Of a DNA stretch of 64,000 nucleotides, positions 49,749-58,334 are shown in pieces (within the stretch, counting starts at the first letter, position 1; each line of letters starts with the position of its first letter). Location: contig NZ_LMQH01000011.1 of the NCBI RefSeq assembly GCF_001424105.1, positions 791,531 to 855,530 on the forward strand, given 5' to 3'. The stretch is from Chryseobacterium sp. Leaf394 (GTDB lineage Bacteria; Bacteroidota; Bacteroidia; Flavobacteriales; Weeksellaceae). Made by a program: the position numbers and the translations under genes. Below the pieces are notes generated by a model. That model was given only the letters and a program-made list of their open reading frames with translations, was not told where the DNA came from and made no database searches.

Positions 49749-50530
49749 TATCTATAAGTTCTTTTTACTATTATTCTATAATCTGGTTTCCAATCTGTTT
49801 TTTCACACGCTGTGACTATTCTGTTATCAGTGTAGAAAAATTCATTATCTGCTTTTCTTTCTTGTTCTATTTTTTCCAATTTTAAATAAACACTTGAATC
49901 TTCTATTTCTTGTAAAGAAAATTTAGTTTCTGAATGATTATGGCAACATACTAAAACTCGCCAAGGCTGAGAATGTGTAATATGAAAATCTGTAAATTCA
50001 GGAAGCCTTTTATTTTCATAAATATTTTTAACAATCAACGGTCTCACAATTGAACAACCAAGCTGTCGTTCATTATATTCTCTAGAGCACTTATCTCTTC
50101 CACGATGTGAAAAACTATCAAGACCATTATAAAAAAGATAATAAGGAATTGCTCCAAAATTTTCTAGTTCAGTTAATAATTCCCATTGCTGTTTTTCTTT
50201 TTGAGCATAGAAAAGAGAATGATATTTTCTATCTTTTTTCAAAAGTTTTGCTTGTAAAGGATACCAAATATATTGATCAATTTCAGTTTCAACAAACAAA
50301 TCGATATCACTACCTGTAATAGATTCTTTGTAACCTGCTCTCGCATAAACATCAAAATTATTTAGATAATAATAACGATGATATTCAACAATATCAGCTA
50401 TAATATCATTCGTGATTCCCTCTTCTTTATCGTTTAAACCTAAAGAGTGTTTCCGACAGATTCGCCTCCAAATCTTATCTGCTATTTCTTCAAAAAGTTG
50501 ACATCGATGAGACATTGCTAGATAACTCAT
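49748..50530 (-). CDS. Putative nuclease, DUF6615-like
   Basis: 260 aa, soluble. ITGSDIDLFVETEID (Asp75, Asp77) followed by YPLQAKLLKKDRKYHSL (Gln93-x-Lys95) looks like a PD-(D/E)XK-type active site with Q in place of the last acid. YYLFYNGLDSF and a Cys-rich CSREYNERQLGCSIV stretch follow. The pattern resembles the DUF6615 family, but I am not certain of the name. It is coupled by a 1-bp overlap to the DUF262 gene and lies 24 bp after the SIR2-like gene. The region appears more AT-rich than hsdM. Probably part of the defence set. Confidence 0.6.
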   Translation of the reverse strand: MSYLAMSHRCQLFEEIADKIWRRICRKHSLGLNDKEEGITNDIIADIVEYHRYYYLNNFDVYARAGYKESITGSDIDLFVETEIDQYIWYPLQAKLLKKDRKYHSLFYAQKEKQQWELLTELENFGAIPYYLFYNGLDSFSHRGRDKCSREYNERQLGCSIVRPLIVKNIYENKRLPEFTDFHITHSQPWRVLVCCHNHSETKFSLQEIEDSSVYLKLEKIEQERKADNEFFYTDNRIVTACEKTDWKPDYRIIVKRTYR

Positions 50531-50554
50531 AGTTATTTATAATTCGTTTGAAAA

Positions 50555-51628
50555 TTACCTCCAAATATTAGCAGTCTGTGCATTGTAAACATTCACTTTA
50601 CAATCAAATTTATCCTGAATATTTTTGATATGTTCTAAATCTGCTTCAGAATAAACTCCTATATAAATACTAAATAATTTTTCACCCGATTGCGCGCCAC
50701 GCAATGCTGCTTTATTTACAGCATCAATGATGTGCTCATCATATTCACCGAAATTGAAACCGAAAGAAATTAGTGAACCTGTAATCTTAGACAAGCTTTC
50801 ATAGCAGAAGGTTAGATACCTGTTGTGATATATGTGGTTTAGTTTTTCATCTCCATTTCCTGCTGTCACAAATATTGGATATTCTTTATTATCCATTCGT
50901 TCTTTGATGTTAGCCAGCAGATATTTACTATTTCTGTAAACTTCTTTTTCTATTTCTGTTCCTGTATCAAAAATAGGAAGGGTTCCGTGCAAATAATAAA
51001 CGGTTTGCTCTTCTTTATACTTACCCCACAAAAGGTCTCCAAATTCAGCATCTTCTCCTCTTCGAGTTTCAACAGGATTTAAATGTTCTCTACCAAAACC
51101 ATCTATTGAACTATGCGGATTGTTTCTCATTAAAATCCAATATAAAAGCAAATCGTAATTTGTCGAAAAGACTTTACCTCCATTAGATAAATATTCTTGT
51201 AAAAAATTATAACAGGTTTCGCTTTCTTTATCTGGTACAGCAAAGACGTGTTCAGGATGAAGAAAACTAACCGCTTCGATAAGACTTTCTTGTAAACGTC
51301 GATTAGCATCTTCTAAAGCTTTGACCATATCGCCTGTGTCATCAAATGCTTTTGCCATTTCTATAAAATTATCAAGCTGTCTCATTACCAATTCAAAATT
51401 CTTTGTATTGATAACTTCAAATAATTTTGATAAAGTTTCATCTTCTAATTTTTCAATAAAATCATAAAGCGCATTATAAGAAAATATTTTATGATCGTAA
51501 GCCATACTAAAACCATTTCCCATTATTAAATGCTTAGGATAAGGTCTTTGATTTAGTTTTTTAATCACTGATTGATAATCTTGTAAATCATCAAATCTGA
51601 AATCTTTAGGAATGTTGTCTTTTGCCAT
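50555..51628 (-). CDS. DUF4917 protein with SIR2-like fold, candidate NADase
   Basis: 357 aa. HLIMGNGFSMAYD (residues 33-45) is a SIR2-type nucleotide loop. KVFSTNYDLLLYW carries the conserved Asn157-x-Asp, YYLHGTLPIF the histidine (His214), and LISFGFNFGEYDEHI the late glycine-rich motif. This set matches DUF4917, a SIR2-like family. SIR2-like proteins in defence islands (ThsA, DSR2 and others) deplete NAD on infection; whether DUF4917 does so is unproven. It sits between two nuclease-like genes inside the type I R-M operon, 30 bp after one and 24 bp before the other. Confidence 0.78.
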   Translation of the reverse strand: MAKDNIPKDFRFDDLQDYQSVIKKLNQRPYPKHLIMGNGFSMAYDHKIFSYNALYDFIEKLEDETLSKLFEVINTKNFELVMRQLDNFIEMAKAFDDTGDMVKALEDANRRLQESLIEAVSFLHPEHVFAVPDKESETCYNFLQEYLSNGGKVFSTNYDLLLYWILMRNNPHSSIDGFGREHLNPVETRRGEDAEFGDLLWGKYKEEQTVYYLHGTLPIFDTGTEIEKEVYRNSKYLLANIKERMDNKEYPIFVTAGNGDEKLNHIYHNRYLTFCYESLSKITGSLISFGFNFGEYDEHIIDAVNKAALRGAQSGEKLFSIYIGVYSEADLEHIKNIQDKFDCKVNVYNAQTANIWR

Positions 51629-51658
51629 AAGTTAATTATTGTTTCTTGGTTATCATTT

Positions 51659-52387
51659 TTAGTTTATATACTTTCCCAATATCCTTCTAATAATCTTTTC
51701 ATCCTCTACTCTATTCCGCAACAATCGTTTTCCTTTGGTATGTCCAAATTCCGAATAATCAAATTCAATTAAATCCAAACCATTTTGAGGAATCACGGTT
51801 CTCCGAAATTCATCATATCTCTTTCGCTGTTCACCTCTTGAAATACCGGAAGCAGTAATTCTTTTATCAAAGAATTTTACTTCTTCGCTGTGTTGCTTTT
51901 CCCGATATTCAATCACTAATTTCAGTGTAGGATAGTAAATATCAACTGGCAGTTTTGTTCCTGTATCTCCCCTTAGAAAATCAAAACGATGCTGGCGCAA
52001 ACCTTTTAAATTTAAAATCTCATCACAGATATTGAGGATATAAGCTTCATCACTGTTGGCTCGTTTATTTACAACAATCTTGTCCTGAACTACAATTTCC
52101 TTCTTTTCTGTCTTAGGCAAAATCGTTGTACCTTTCATCCTTACGAAAAACCAATTCGTATTTGTTGCTTTCCTTTCGGCGATTAGGTTGGGTAATAGAT
52201 GTAATTGATTCTTTTCATCAAGCTCTCTTAATATTTTCCTGATAGGCAATCCGTTTTTTTGGTCTTGCACAAAAATATTAGCCTTAATGAAATATGGCAT
52301 CATATCCTTTGCGGGAATCAATGAAACAGAAGGATTTTTGACAAAATAATCTTCCACAACTTTTTGAATGTGTTTGAGTTTCTCCAT
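51659..52387 (-). CDS. Restriction-endonuclease-like protein directly after hsdS
   Basis: 242 aa. The first ~80 residues look like a winged helix or adaptor (VVEDYFVKNPSVSLIPAKDMM). The C-terminal part has KLPVDIYYPTLKLVIEYREK, with Asp149, Glu160 and Arg162/Lys164 placed as in PD-(D/E)XK nucleases, then FFDKRITASGISRGEQRKRYDEFRR. I do not know a family name. It begins 12 bp after hsdS and precedes the SIR2-like gene by 30 bp. A role as an accessory effector or site-specific nuclease is inference. Confidence 0.6.
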   Translation of the reverse strand: MEKLKHIQKVVEDYFVKNPSVSLIPAKDMMPYFIKANIFVQDQKNGLPIRKILRELDEKNQLHLLPNLIAERKATNTNWFFVRMKGTTILPKTEKKEIVVQDKIVVNKRANSDEAYILNICDEILNLKGLRQHRFDFLRGDTGTKLPVDIYYPTLKLVIEYREKQHSEEVKFFDKRITASGISRGEQRKRYDEFRRTVIPQNGLDLIEFDYSEFGHTKGKRLLRNRVEDEKIIRRILGKYIN

Positions 52388-52399
52388 AGTATTATCCTC

Positions 52400-53686
52400 T
52401 CAACTCACCCTCACTTTCCCCGTCACCACATTATCTATCAGCACCGTTTTATACTCTTTCAGCTTTTCTATTTCCCTTTGCTTGAGCAAAATTGCTTTGG
52501 AGATTTTTTCCTCTATTTCTTCTAAATATGCAACAATTTGAGTTTGCTCTTTTAAATCGGGTAAAATTATTTTTAACAATCCCAATTTACTTGCTTTTAT
52601 TCCTTTGGCAGTAGAACCTGTTCCTTCACTCTGTACCTTATTTTGAAAATAAGTAGAAGCAAATGAATAGTTTACAAATTTATGGATTGCTTTCTTTTTA
52701 TTAAATCGGAATTTTATGATACGTTGTGCTATTGCCACATTTTCATCATCAACCATTGCAGATTCTCCCAATGGAGCTTCCATTGTAAATAAAATATCAC
52801 CTATCTTAGGTAAACCTCGCGACATTATATTGTGATAATCTTTTTCAGTAACATACTCTTTGGAAACTTCGTAATTAATAAATCCTTTTTTTATGTTTCT
52901 TGTAGTTACTAGAAAAATTCCATTTTCTACTTTCTCCGGAGTTTTACCTCTATAATCAACTCTTGATGAAATTTTTGTAATTGAAATCACCTCCCAATGC
53001 TCCGGAATTTCCCCAATCCAATCCACACCGCTGTCTTTGAGTTTGACGGAATCATCCAAACCTTTGGTAACTGCCTTTTGAATGAGGATTTGGCGGCGTT
53101 CTTTCAGCAGTTCTATTTCTTTTTGCTTGTTGGCAATCGTTTGGTCTATTTTGGCGGTTTTGTCATCAAGAAATGAAACAATTTTAAATTGTTCTTCGAT
53201 TCGAGGTATTGGAAAATAAAAGTTATTGAAATTTTCAGATGGAAATCTCCACCTTCCTAACATAGACACGCCTTGTCCGTGAGCATAAAAAACTTTGTTA
53301 GTATAGCATAATTGTAATAAAATTAAAAGGTATGTTTTACTGCAATCATTCCTTATTAAATCAAAAACTCTGTAATCAGGGCTTATAACCCCATCAAAAT
53401 TTGATAAGTCTACCCATCCAGTTAATAAGTCCATATGATTCATCGCAAAATCATTAACATAACAGAATTGATATTTAGCATAATCCATTGCTAACTGTCC
53501 TTCGCCGCTTGTTACATCCTTGATTTTTATTCCTCGTTGAGTTATTGACAACACATCAAACCCTTCACTTCCTGCTATTCTTTTTAAAATTTTAAAAATA
53601 TATTTCAATTTTATAACTTTCCAATGCTCCGGAATCTCCCCAATCCAATCCACACCGCTGTCTTTATATATTTCGTATCGCTGCAT
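52400..53686 (-). CDS. hsdS: Type I restriction specificity subunit S
   Basis: 428 aa with two target-recognition domains. Each begins with the same sequence, KDSGVDWIGEIPEHW (residues ~8-22 and ~217-231), and each is followed by a conserved helix (EEQFKIVSFLDDKTAKIDQTIANKQ and KEQTQIVAYLEEIEEKISKAI). HsdS sets the bipartite DNA target for both methylation and cleavage. The matching 45-bp DNA repeats at the domain starts make domain shuffling possible. It follows hsdM by 3 bp. No frameshift was seen. Confidence 0.95.
   Translation of the reverse strand: MQRYEIYKDSGVDWIGEIPEHWKVIKLKYIFKILKRIAGSEGFDVLSITQRGIKIKDVTSGEGQLAMDYAKYQFCYVNDFAMNHMDLLTGWVDLSNFDGVISPDYRVFDLIRNDCSKTYLLILLQLCYTNKVFYAHGQGVSMLGRWRFPSENFNNFYFPIPRIEEQFKIVSFLDDKTAKIDQTIANKQKEIELLKERRQILIQKAVTKGLDDSVKLKDSGVDWIGEIPEHWEVISITKISSRVDYRGKTPEKVENGIFLVTTRNIKKGFINYEVSKEYVTEKDYHNIMSRGLPKIGDILFTMEAPLGESAMVDDENVAIAQRIIKFRFNKKKAIHKFVNYSFASTYFQNKVQSEGTGSTAKGIKASKLGLLKIILPDLKEQTQIVAYLEEIEEKISKAILLKQREIEKLKEYKTVLIDNVVTGKVRVS
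52994..53038. repeat. 45-bp direct repeat in hsdS, second-domain copy
   Basis: CCAATGCTCCGGAATTTCCC... to CTGTCTTT matches 53621-53665 with one base difference. It encodes the start of the second target-recognition domain. Confidence 0.9.
53621..53665. repeat. 45-bp direct repeat in hsdS, first-domain copy
   Basis: CCAATGCTCCGGAATCTCCC... to CTGTCTTT, the partner of 52994-53038, encodes the start of the first target-recognition domain. Confidence 0.9.
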
Positions 53687-53689
53687 CGT

Positions 53690-56041
53690 CTAAAAATTTA
53701 AGATTTCAGCCAGCAATCCGTCGCCTTCCTGTTCCAGCGCCAAAATGTCTTTGGTCACTTCCTCCAGACTGCGCAATGGGGCAGGCTGGTAAAAATATTT
53801 ATTGAAGCTCAGCTCATAACCAATCTTTACAGAGTCCAGAGCAATCCAACTTTCTTCGGCATAGGGCTTTACTTCTCTTAAGAAATAATCCTGTATGTTT
53901 TCTTTCAGTGGGATGCTTTCGCTGTCGCGCAAATCGCTTTCAGTTTCATATACTGTGTATTCGCCTTTTTTGTCTGTAGAAAAATAGCCATAATAAGGCA
54001 GGTCTTTTTCTTTACAGCCTAAAAACTCCAGCAAATCTGCCAGTTTCTGACCATTCAGTTTTTCTGTTTTTTTCACCACTTTGTCGGCTTCCTCATCATA
54101 CCAGCTTACGGTGTCCAAAATTTGTTTTTTCTCCGAAGCAGACAGTTTGGTTTTATCGAGTTTTAACACTTCATCTACCTTGCTGCCAAACTCATTGAAG
54201 TTGTTATAAACTTCCGTCCCCAAAACTTCCATCAGGCGAACCGCCGTTTGGTACAGGGCATCCTGTTTTTCCCAGTTTTCTTTTTTCAAAAAGGCAGAAA
54301 GCTGTTTCGCATTGATGTTGAGGTCCTGCTTTTCGGCAAGGTCTTCAATTTCTTTTTTATGTTTTTCCAAACCTGCATATACTTCCATTCCGTATTTCTC
54401 ATACAGTTCTTTGGAAAACACAGGTTGTGTCTTATCCCATTTCAAGGCTTCAATTCTCTCCTCGGTAAACTGTGATTTCAACCTTTTCGGTCTTTCGATA
54501 TTGACTTTGTAATAGCCAAAATCAGCATTTTCAAAAACCTTGCTTCCAATATTTCCGGTGTCTTTTTTATCCAGTGTTGAAAGCTGTAAATAACAGTGGA
54601 GAATTTCCTGAATGTGCTGTTTCGTCAGTTCACAGTTTTTATTACCGAGGTTTTTTCTGAGTTTCTGATACATTTCACTGGCATCAATCAACTGTACTTT
54701 TCCTTTGCGGTTAGCGGGTTTGTTGTTGCTCAGAATCCAGATGTACGTGGTAATACCCGTGTTGTAAAAAATATTATTTGGCAACTGGATAATCACATCC
54801 AGCAAATCGTTTTCAATAATGTAGCGTCTGATATTGCTTTCACCACCACCTGCATCACCTGTAAACAGACTCGAACCGTTGTGTACCGAAGCAATTCGGC
54901 TTCCGATGGTATTTCTATTGTTAATGGTTTTCATTTTATCTACCATTTCCATCAGGAAGAGCAATTGTCCGTCGGAAGAACGTGGCACTGCATCGGCATC
55001 TTCTTCTTCGCCCCAGTAATTTTTCAGTTTAATGAGAAAACGGTTGTCGATAACATCTTTTCCATCTTTGATGTATTTCTGTTCACTCGCCCAGCTTTTT
55101 CCATACGGCGGATTCGACAGCATAAAATCGAATTTCGTTCCGGCAAATTCATCCGTAGAAAGTGTTGAACCCACTTTGATGTGTTCAGGGTCTTTCCCTT
55201 TAATCATCATATCCGACTTACAGATGGCGTAGGTTTCATCATTCACTTCCTTCCCGAAAAGATACACGGAAGTATTGGTTGCTTTAATTTCGCCCTCTTC
55301 ATCGGTAATGAACAGTTCAGATTCCGTCAGCATTCCACCCGTTCCGCAGGCAGGGTCATAAATGGTAATCACCGATGGGATTTTATCTTTGATCGGGTCA
55401 AAAACCATATGCGTCATCAGGTCGATCACTTCTCTCGGCGTGTAGTGTTCTCCGGCTTCTTCATTATTTTCTTCATTAAATTTCCGAATCAGTTCCTCAA
55501 AAACGTACCCCATACCCAAATTGGTTAATGCAGGAATTTTTCTTCCGGCAGTATCCAGTTTTTCAAAAGGCGTCAGATTGATATCCGGCGATGTGAATTT
55601 CTCCAGAACATCCAGCAATACATCTTTATTCGCCATATGTTTGATTTGTGCCCGAAGCTTGAACATCTCAATAATTTCCTGCACATTGGCGCTGAAACCA
55701 TTCAGATAATCCTCAAAATTCCCCAGCAAAATCTGCTGGCTGTTCGTCGCCGAACTGTGAAGGCTTTGCAATGTCCATTCGCTGGTATTGTAAAAAACAT
55801 ATTTGGAAGCAGCGGTCATTCCTTTGTCGTCCCATTCGGTAAATTTCATTGTTTCCTTCTGGAAAACGACTTCCTCTAAAACGTGTTGTTTGGTAGGTTC
55901 CAGCAAAGCATCCAGTCTTCGCAAAACAACCATTGGCAGGATGACATCCCTATATTTTCCTCTTACGTAGACGTCTCTCAGGCAGTCATCTGCAATACTC
56001 CAGATGAAGGAGACAAGTTTATTGTGTACAGCGTGGTTCAT
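53690..56041 (-). CDS. hsdM: Type I restriction-modification DNA methyltransferase subunit M
   Basis: 783 aa. An N-terminal helical HsdM domain is followed by the SAM motif TIYDPACGTGGMLTESE (near 225-240) and the catalytic adenine-methyltransferase motif FMLSNPPYGKSW (near 303-314). GEHYTPREVIDLM is also characteristic. The protein is longer than the common ~500-aa HsdM, with a C-terminal extension from ~540 containing coiled segments and ending PAPLRSLEEVTKDILALEQEG. It methylates adenine at the HsdS-defined site. It is the first gene of the operon; the 84-aa gene upstream on the same strand is 52 bp away. Confidence 0.95.
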   Translation of the reverse strand: MNHAVHNKLVSFIWSIADDCLRDVYVRGKYRDVILPMVVLRRLDALLEPTKQHVLEEVVFQKETMKFTEWDDKGMTAASKYVFYNTSEWTLQSLHSSATNSQQILLGNFEDYLNGFSANVQEIIEMFKLRAQIKHMANKDVLLDVLEKFTSPDINLTPFEKLDTAGRKIPALTNLGMGYVFEELIRKFNEENNEEAGEHYTPREVIDLMTHMVFDPIKDKIPSVITIYDPACGTGGMLTESELFITDEEGEIKATNTSVYLFGKEVNDETYAICKSDMMIKGKDPEHIKVGSTLSTDEFAGTKFDFMLSNPPYGKSWASEQKYIKDGKDVIDNRFLIKLKNYWGEEEDADAVPRSSDGQLLFLMEMVDKMKTINNRNTIGSRIASVHNGSSLFTGDAGGGESNIRRYIIENDLLDVIIQLPNNIFYNTGITTYIWILSNNKPANRKGKVQLIDASEMYQKLRKNLGNKNCELTKQHIQEILHCYLQLSTLDKKDTGNIGSKVFENADFGYYKVNIERPKRLKSQFTEERIEALKWDKTQPVFSKELYEKYGMEVYAGLEKHKKEIEDLAEKQDLNINAKQLSAFLKKENWEKQDALYQTAVRLMEVLGTEVYNNFNEFGSKVDEVLKLDKTKLSASEKKQILDTVSWYDEEADKVVKKTEKLNGQKLADLLEFLGCKEKDLPYYGYFSTDKKGEYTVYETESDLRDSESIPLKENIQDYFLREVKPYAEESWIALDSVKIGYELSFNKYFYQPAPLRSLEEVTKDILALEQEGDGLLAEILNF

Positions 56042-56093
56042 TTAAATATTTATCATTATAAAAGCACTTCAATTCCGGTGCTGTTGTAGTTTG

Positions 56094-56348
56094 TTAATCT
56101 TTACTGTCCTGCCACATCTGCACCCATTCTTCAAAATAAGCACGCAGACTGTCAGAAGTCTTAATATAATACTTTACGGGATCATTAGCAAACGATTTGA
56201 GTTCTATTCCCTGAGTGTCTTCATTAAAAATTGGGAGAAGAATATTGTTCAGTTCAAAAATAAGATAACCTCCCTTTTTCAGAAACTCCATATGAATGGC
56301 TTTTACTTCGAGAAGGTCGATGGCGATACCGCCGTCATGCATGATCAT
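56094..56348 (-). CDS. 84-aa protein of a three-member local family
   Basis: MIMHDGGIAIDLLEVKAIHMEFLKKGGYLIFELNN, followed by KSFANDPVKYYIKTSDSLRAYFEEWVQMW. It aligns with the proteins at 57429-57734 and 57857-58114 over its full length. The shared pattern is His/Asp-x-GGIAI, LKA, a (Y/L)-(L/V)-(I/V)-FEx(N/H)N strand, and paired aromatic residues near the end. Unknown function, probably cytoplasmic. It may be transcribed just ahead of hsdM; a weak hairpin (56063-56082) lies between them. Confidence 0.72.
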   Translation of the reverse strand: MIMHDGGIAIDLLEVKAIHMEFLKKGGYLIFELNNILLPIFNEDTQGIELKSFANDPVKYYIKTSDSLRAYFEEWVQMWQDSKD

Positions 56349-56426
56349 AGCTTGGTTTTATGTTTACTTTTCAAAGATAATTAAAAATTCATTTTCACCA
56401 TTGTGGGAAAGTTTAAAATAAAGTGT

Positions 56427-57320
56427 TTATCCATTCATAAACTCTTTAATCAACCCCAATAATTCCTCCTCATTCATCACCGCAATACTCAAGGCACTAA
56501 TCTTCTCCATTTTCTTGGGTCCGGCACCCGTTCCCACCAGTACCAGATCAGTATTTTTAGAAATGCTGGTGTTAATGTCTGCACCGCAGTCAAATAAAAT
56601 CTGGGCTAATTTATTCCGCTGTTTTGGGAAGGCAGAAAACTCTCCGGTAATCACCACTTTTTTTGAATGGAAATAATGATTTTCATATTTGGGTTGAGCG
56701 GTAGGATAAATTAATGAAGAATCAATCTTTTTAGATGAAAAAGTGTCGGTGAAAAAATCTGTTTTTGAACGCTCTTCCCTGATTTTATGATCAGGTGTAA
56801 AACGGCTGTTCAGCTTAAAAAACTGATTCATCTTCAGGAAAATAAATCCACAGACTTCAGCATCGTACTGCGCATTGTGATGCAGGTTTTCGCTGAAATC
56901 CAGACTCAACATTTCCGCTACGGTTGACAGTTTATGATTCTTGAGATACGGAAAAAGCTGTTGAGAAAGCTGTAAAGTACAGACGCCGTGATACTGGGAT
57001 GCAGCTATTCCATAAAAACGAAACAGACTTTCCAAAATCGGGAACTCCACACTGCAGCCATTGTGTGCCACTACAGTCTGACCCTCTATATATTGCCTGA
57101 TTTCATCCCACACTTCCGGAAATGTTGGAGCATCACATGTATCATGTGCACTAATCCCATGAATAGAGGTGTGTAGTGCCAGATATTCATTTCCGGGTGG
57201 CTGAACCAGATAATGTCCGGAAAAGATGAGCTGTTCATCTTCAAATACAGCAATTCCGATACTGCAGACGGAACAGGAATCATTGTTGGCTTTTTCAAAG
57301 TCTATGGAGGTAAATTTCAT
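56427..57320 (-). CDS. DnaQ-like 3'-5' exonuclease with C-terminal BRCT domain
   Basis: 297 aa. The DEDD exonuclease core spans ~1-170: FTSIDFEKANNDSCSVCSIG (ExoI), QTVVAHNGCSVEFPILE (ExoII), HHNAQYDAEVCGFIFL (ExoIII). The C-terminal ~75 residues are a BRCT domain (KVVITGEFSAFPKQRNKLAQILFDCG, STSISKNTDLVLVG). This combination is found in DNA repair and polymerase-proofreading proteins. It lies between members of the small three-paralogue family, so it may be part of the same accessory block. Confidence 0.9.
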   Translation of the reverse strand: MKFTSIDFEKANNDSCSVCSIGIAVFEDEQLIFSGHYLVQPPGNEYLALHTSIHGISAHDTCDAPTFPEVWDEIRQYIEGQTVVAHNGCSVEFPILESLFRFYGIAASQYHGVCTLQLSQQLFPYLKNHKLSTVAEMLSLDFSENLHHNAQYDAEVCGFIFLKMNQFFKLNSRFTPDHKIREERSKTDFFTDTFSSKKIDSSLIYPTAQPKYENHYFHSKKVVITGEFSAFPKQRNKLAQILFDCGADINTSISKNTDLVLVGTGAGPKKMEKISALSIAVMNEEELLGLIKEFMNG

Positions 57321-57428
57321 CGCTCAGTTTTCAGTTTTTTCAAATGTAAATAAAAAAACAGCAATACTTTTACGGGAATCCCCATTTACGGTAAATCTTT
57401 TAAAATTTACATCAGAAATGAAAGTGAG

Positions 57429-57734
57429 TTAAAATCTGTTGGGTTTAAAATCAACAGGCAATTCGAGGTTGATGACGTAAGCTGTAAATTGGGTCCATAT
57501 CCCGAGCCATTCCTGGTAATGCAGTTCCAGGTCTGTTAGGTCCTCAAAATACTGGGTGATAGAGGCGTTGCTGTAAGATTTGTCTTCAAATATACCGCTG
57601 CCCGCTGTGGTCTCTACACTGCGTATCATATTGTGAAATTCAAAGACAAGTTTGCCGTCATGTCCGCTTATTTCCTTTTTTACAGCTTTCAGATTAAAAA
57701 GATTGAGTGCAATACCGCCGTGGTCGTAGATCAT
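57429..57734 (-). CDS. Second member of the local three-paralogue family
   Basis: 101 aa from the ATG at 57734, which aligns with the starts of the other two members; an upstream in-frame start at 57833 adds 33 residues. MIYDHGGIALNLFNLKAVKKE, GKLVFEFHNMIRSVE, SYSNASITQYFEDLTDLELHYQEWLGIW match the family pattern, with a longer C-terminal tail. Unknown function. Confidence 0.7.
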   Translation of the reverse strand: MIYDHGGIALNLFNLKAVKKEISGHDGKLVFEFHNMIRSVETTAGSGIFEDKSYSNASITQYFEDLTDLELHYQEWLGIWTQFTAYVINLELPVDFKPNRF

Positions 57735-57856
57735 AATAGTAGTTTTAAAGTGTGACATGTAAACATTAGTGAACATGGTATTCAATGATCCATCGCTAAT
57801 CCTGTATTGAGAAATGTTTCTGAAGACTTTCATTAAGATGGTCAGTTCTGTAACCG

Positions 57857-58114
57857 TCAGTTCAGAAGAAATTCAGCCCATACCTGAATCCAGGTGTTGA
57901 AGCTGTCCTGCAGCTCCAGCACATCATCATAATACTGGGAAACGGGCTCATTCCTGTAAGAACGCTCCATCAGTTTCCCGTTTTCAGAGTCTTCCTCATA
58001 CACGATCGCATTATTAAATTCAAATATAAGATATCCGCCCTCCCCGGCATGCTCCATTCGGAGAGCCTTCAAATCATAGAATGAGATGGCAATACCATTG
58101 TGATGATGTATCAT
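57857..58114 (-). CDS. Third member of the local three-paralogue family
   Basis: 85 aa. MIHHHNGIAISFYDLKALRMEHAGEGGYLIFEFNN, RSYRNEPVSQYYDDVLELQDSFNTWIQVW. It is the clearest match to the 84-aa protein at 56094 and has the same length. Its start and the neighbouring repeat array B are separated by ~220 bp without another gene. Unknown function. Confidence 0.72.
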   Translation of the reverse strand: MIHHHNGIAISFYDLKALRMEHAGEGGYLIFEFNNAIVYEEDSENGKLMERSYRNEPVSQYYDDVLELQDSFNTWIQVWAEFLLN

Positions 58115-58334
58115 AATTCAGAAAAATGATGGAAAATAAAAAAAGACTTTGCAAAACGTGGGAATACCATGATAAGATTTGCGGGAAATATCTGTTTTCA
58201 TATCTGTGTTATTTAAGATAAAGATATTAAAATAATTAATTCCACAGAGAATAATAACTTTGGTAAAACAACCACAAGACTACCTCCGCCTCTTCAGGTG
58301 TTTTTCACAGCGCAGATGATATAATGTAAGGGGA

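Noticed and set aside
54596-55168. 190-codon plus-strand frame opposite hsdM
   Set aside because: A shadow of the well-supported methyltransferase gene; no family match or separate signals.
43964-58334. Integrated prophage or ICE
   Set aside because: No integrase, portal, terminase, relaxase or tra genes and no att-like tRNA repeat were seen; the block looks like a defence island.
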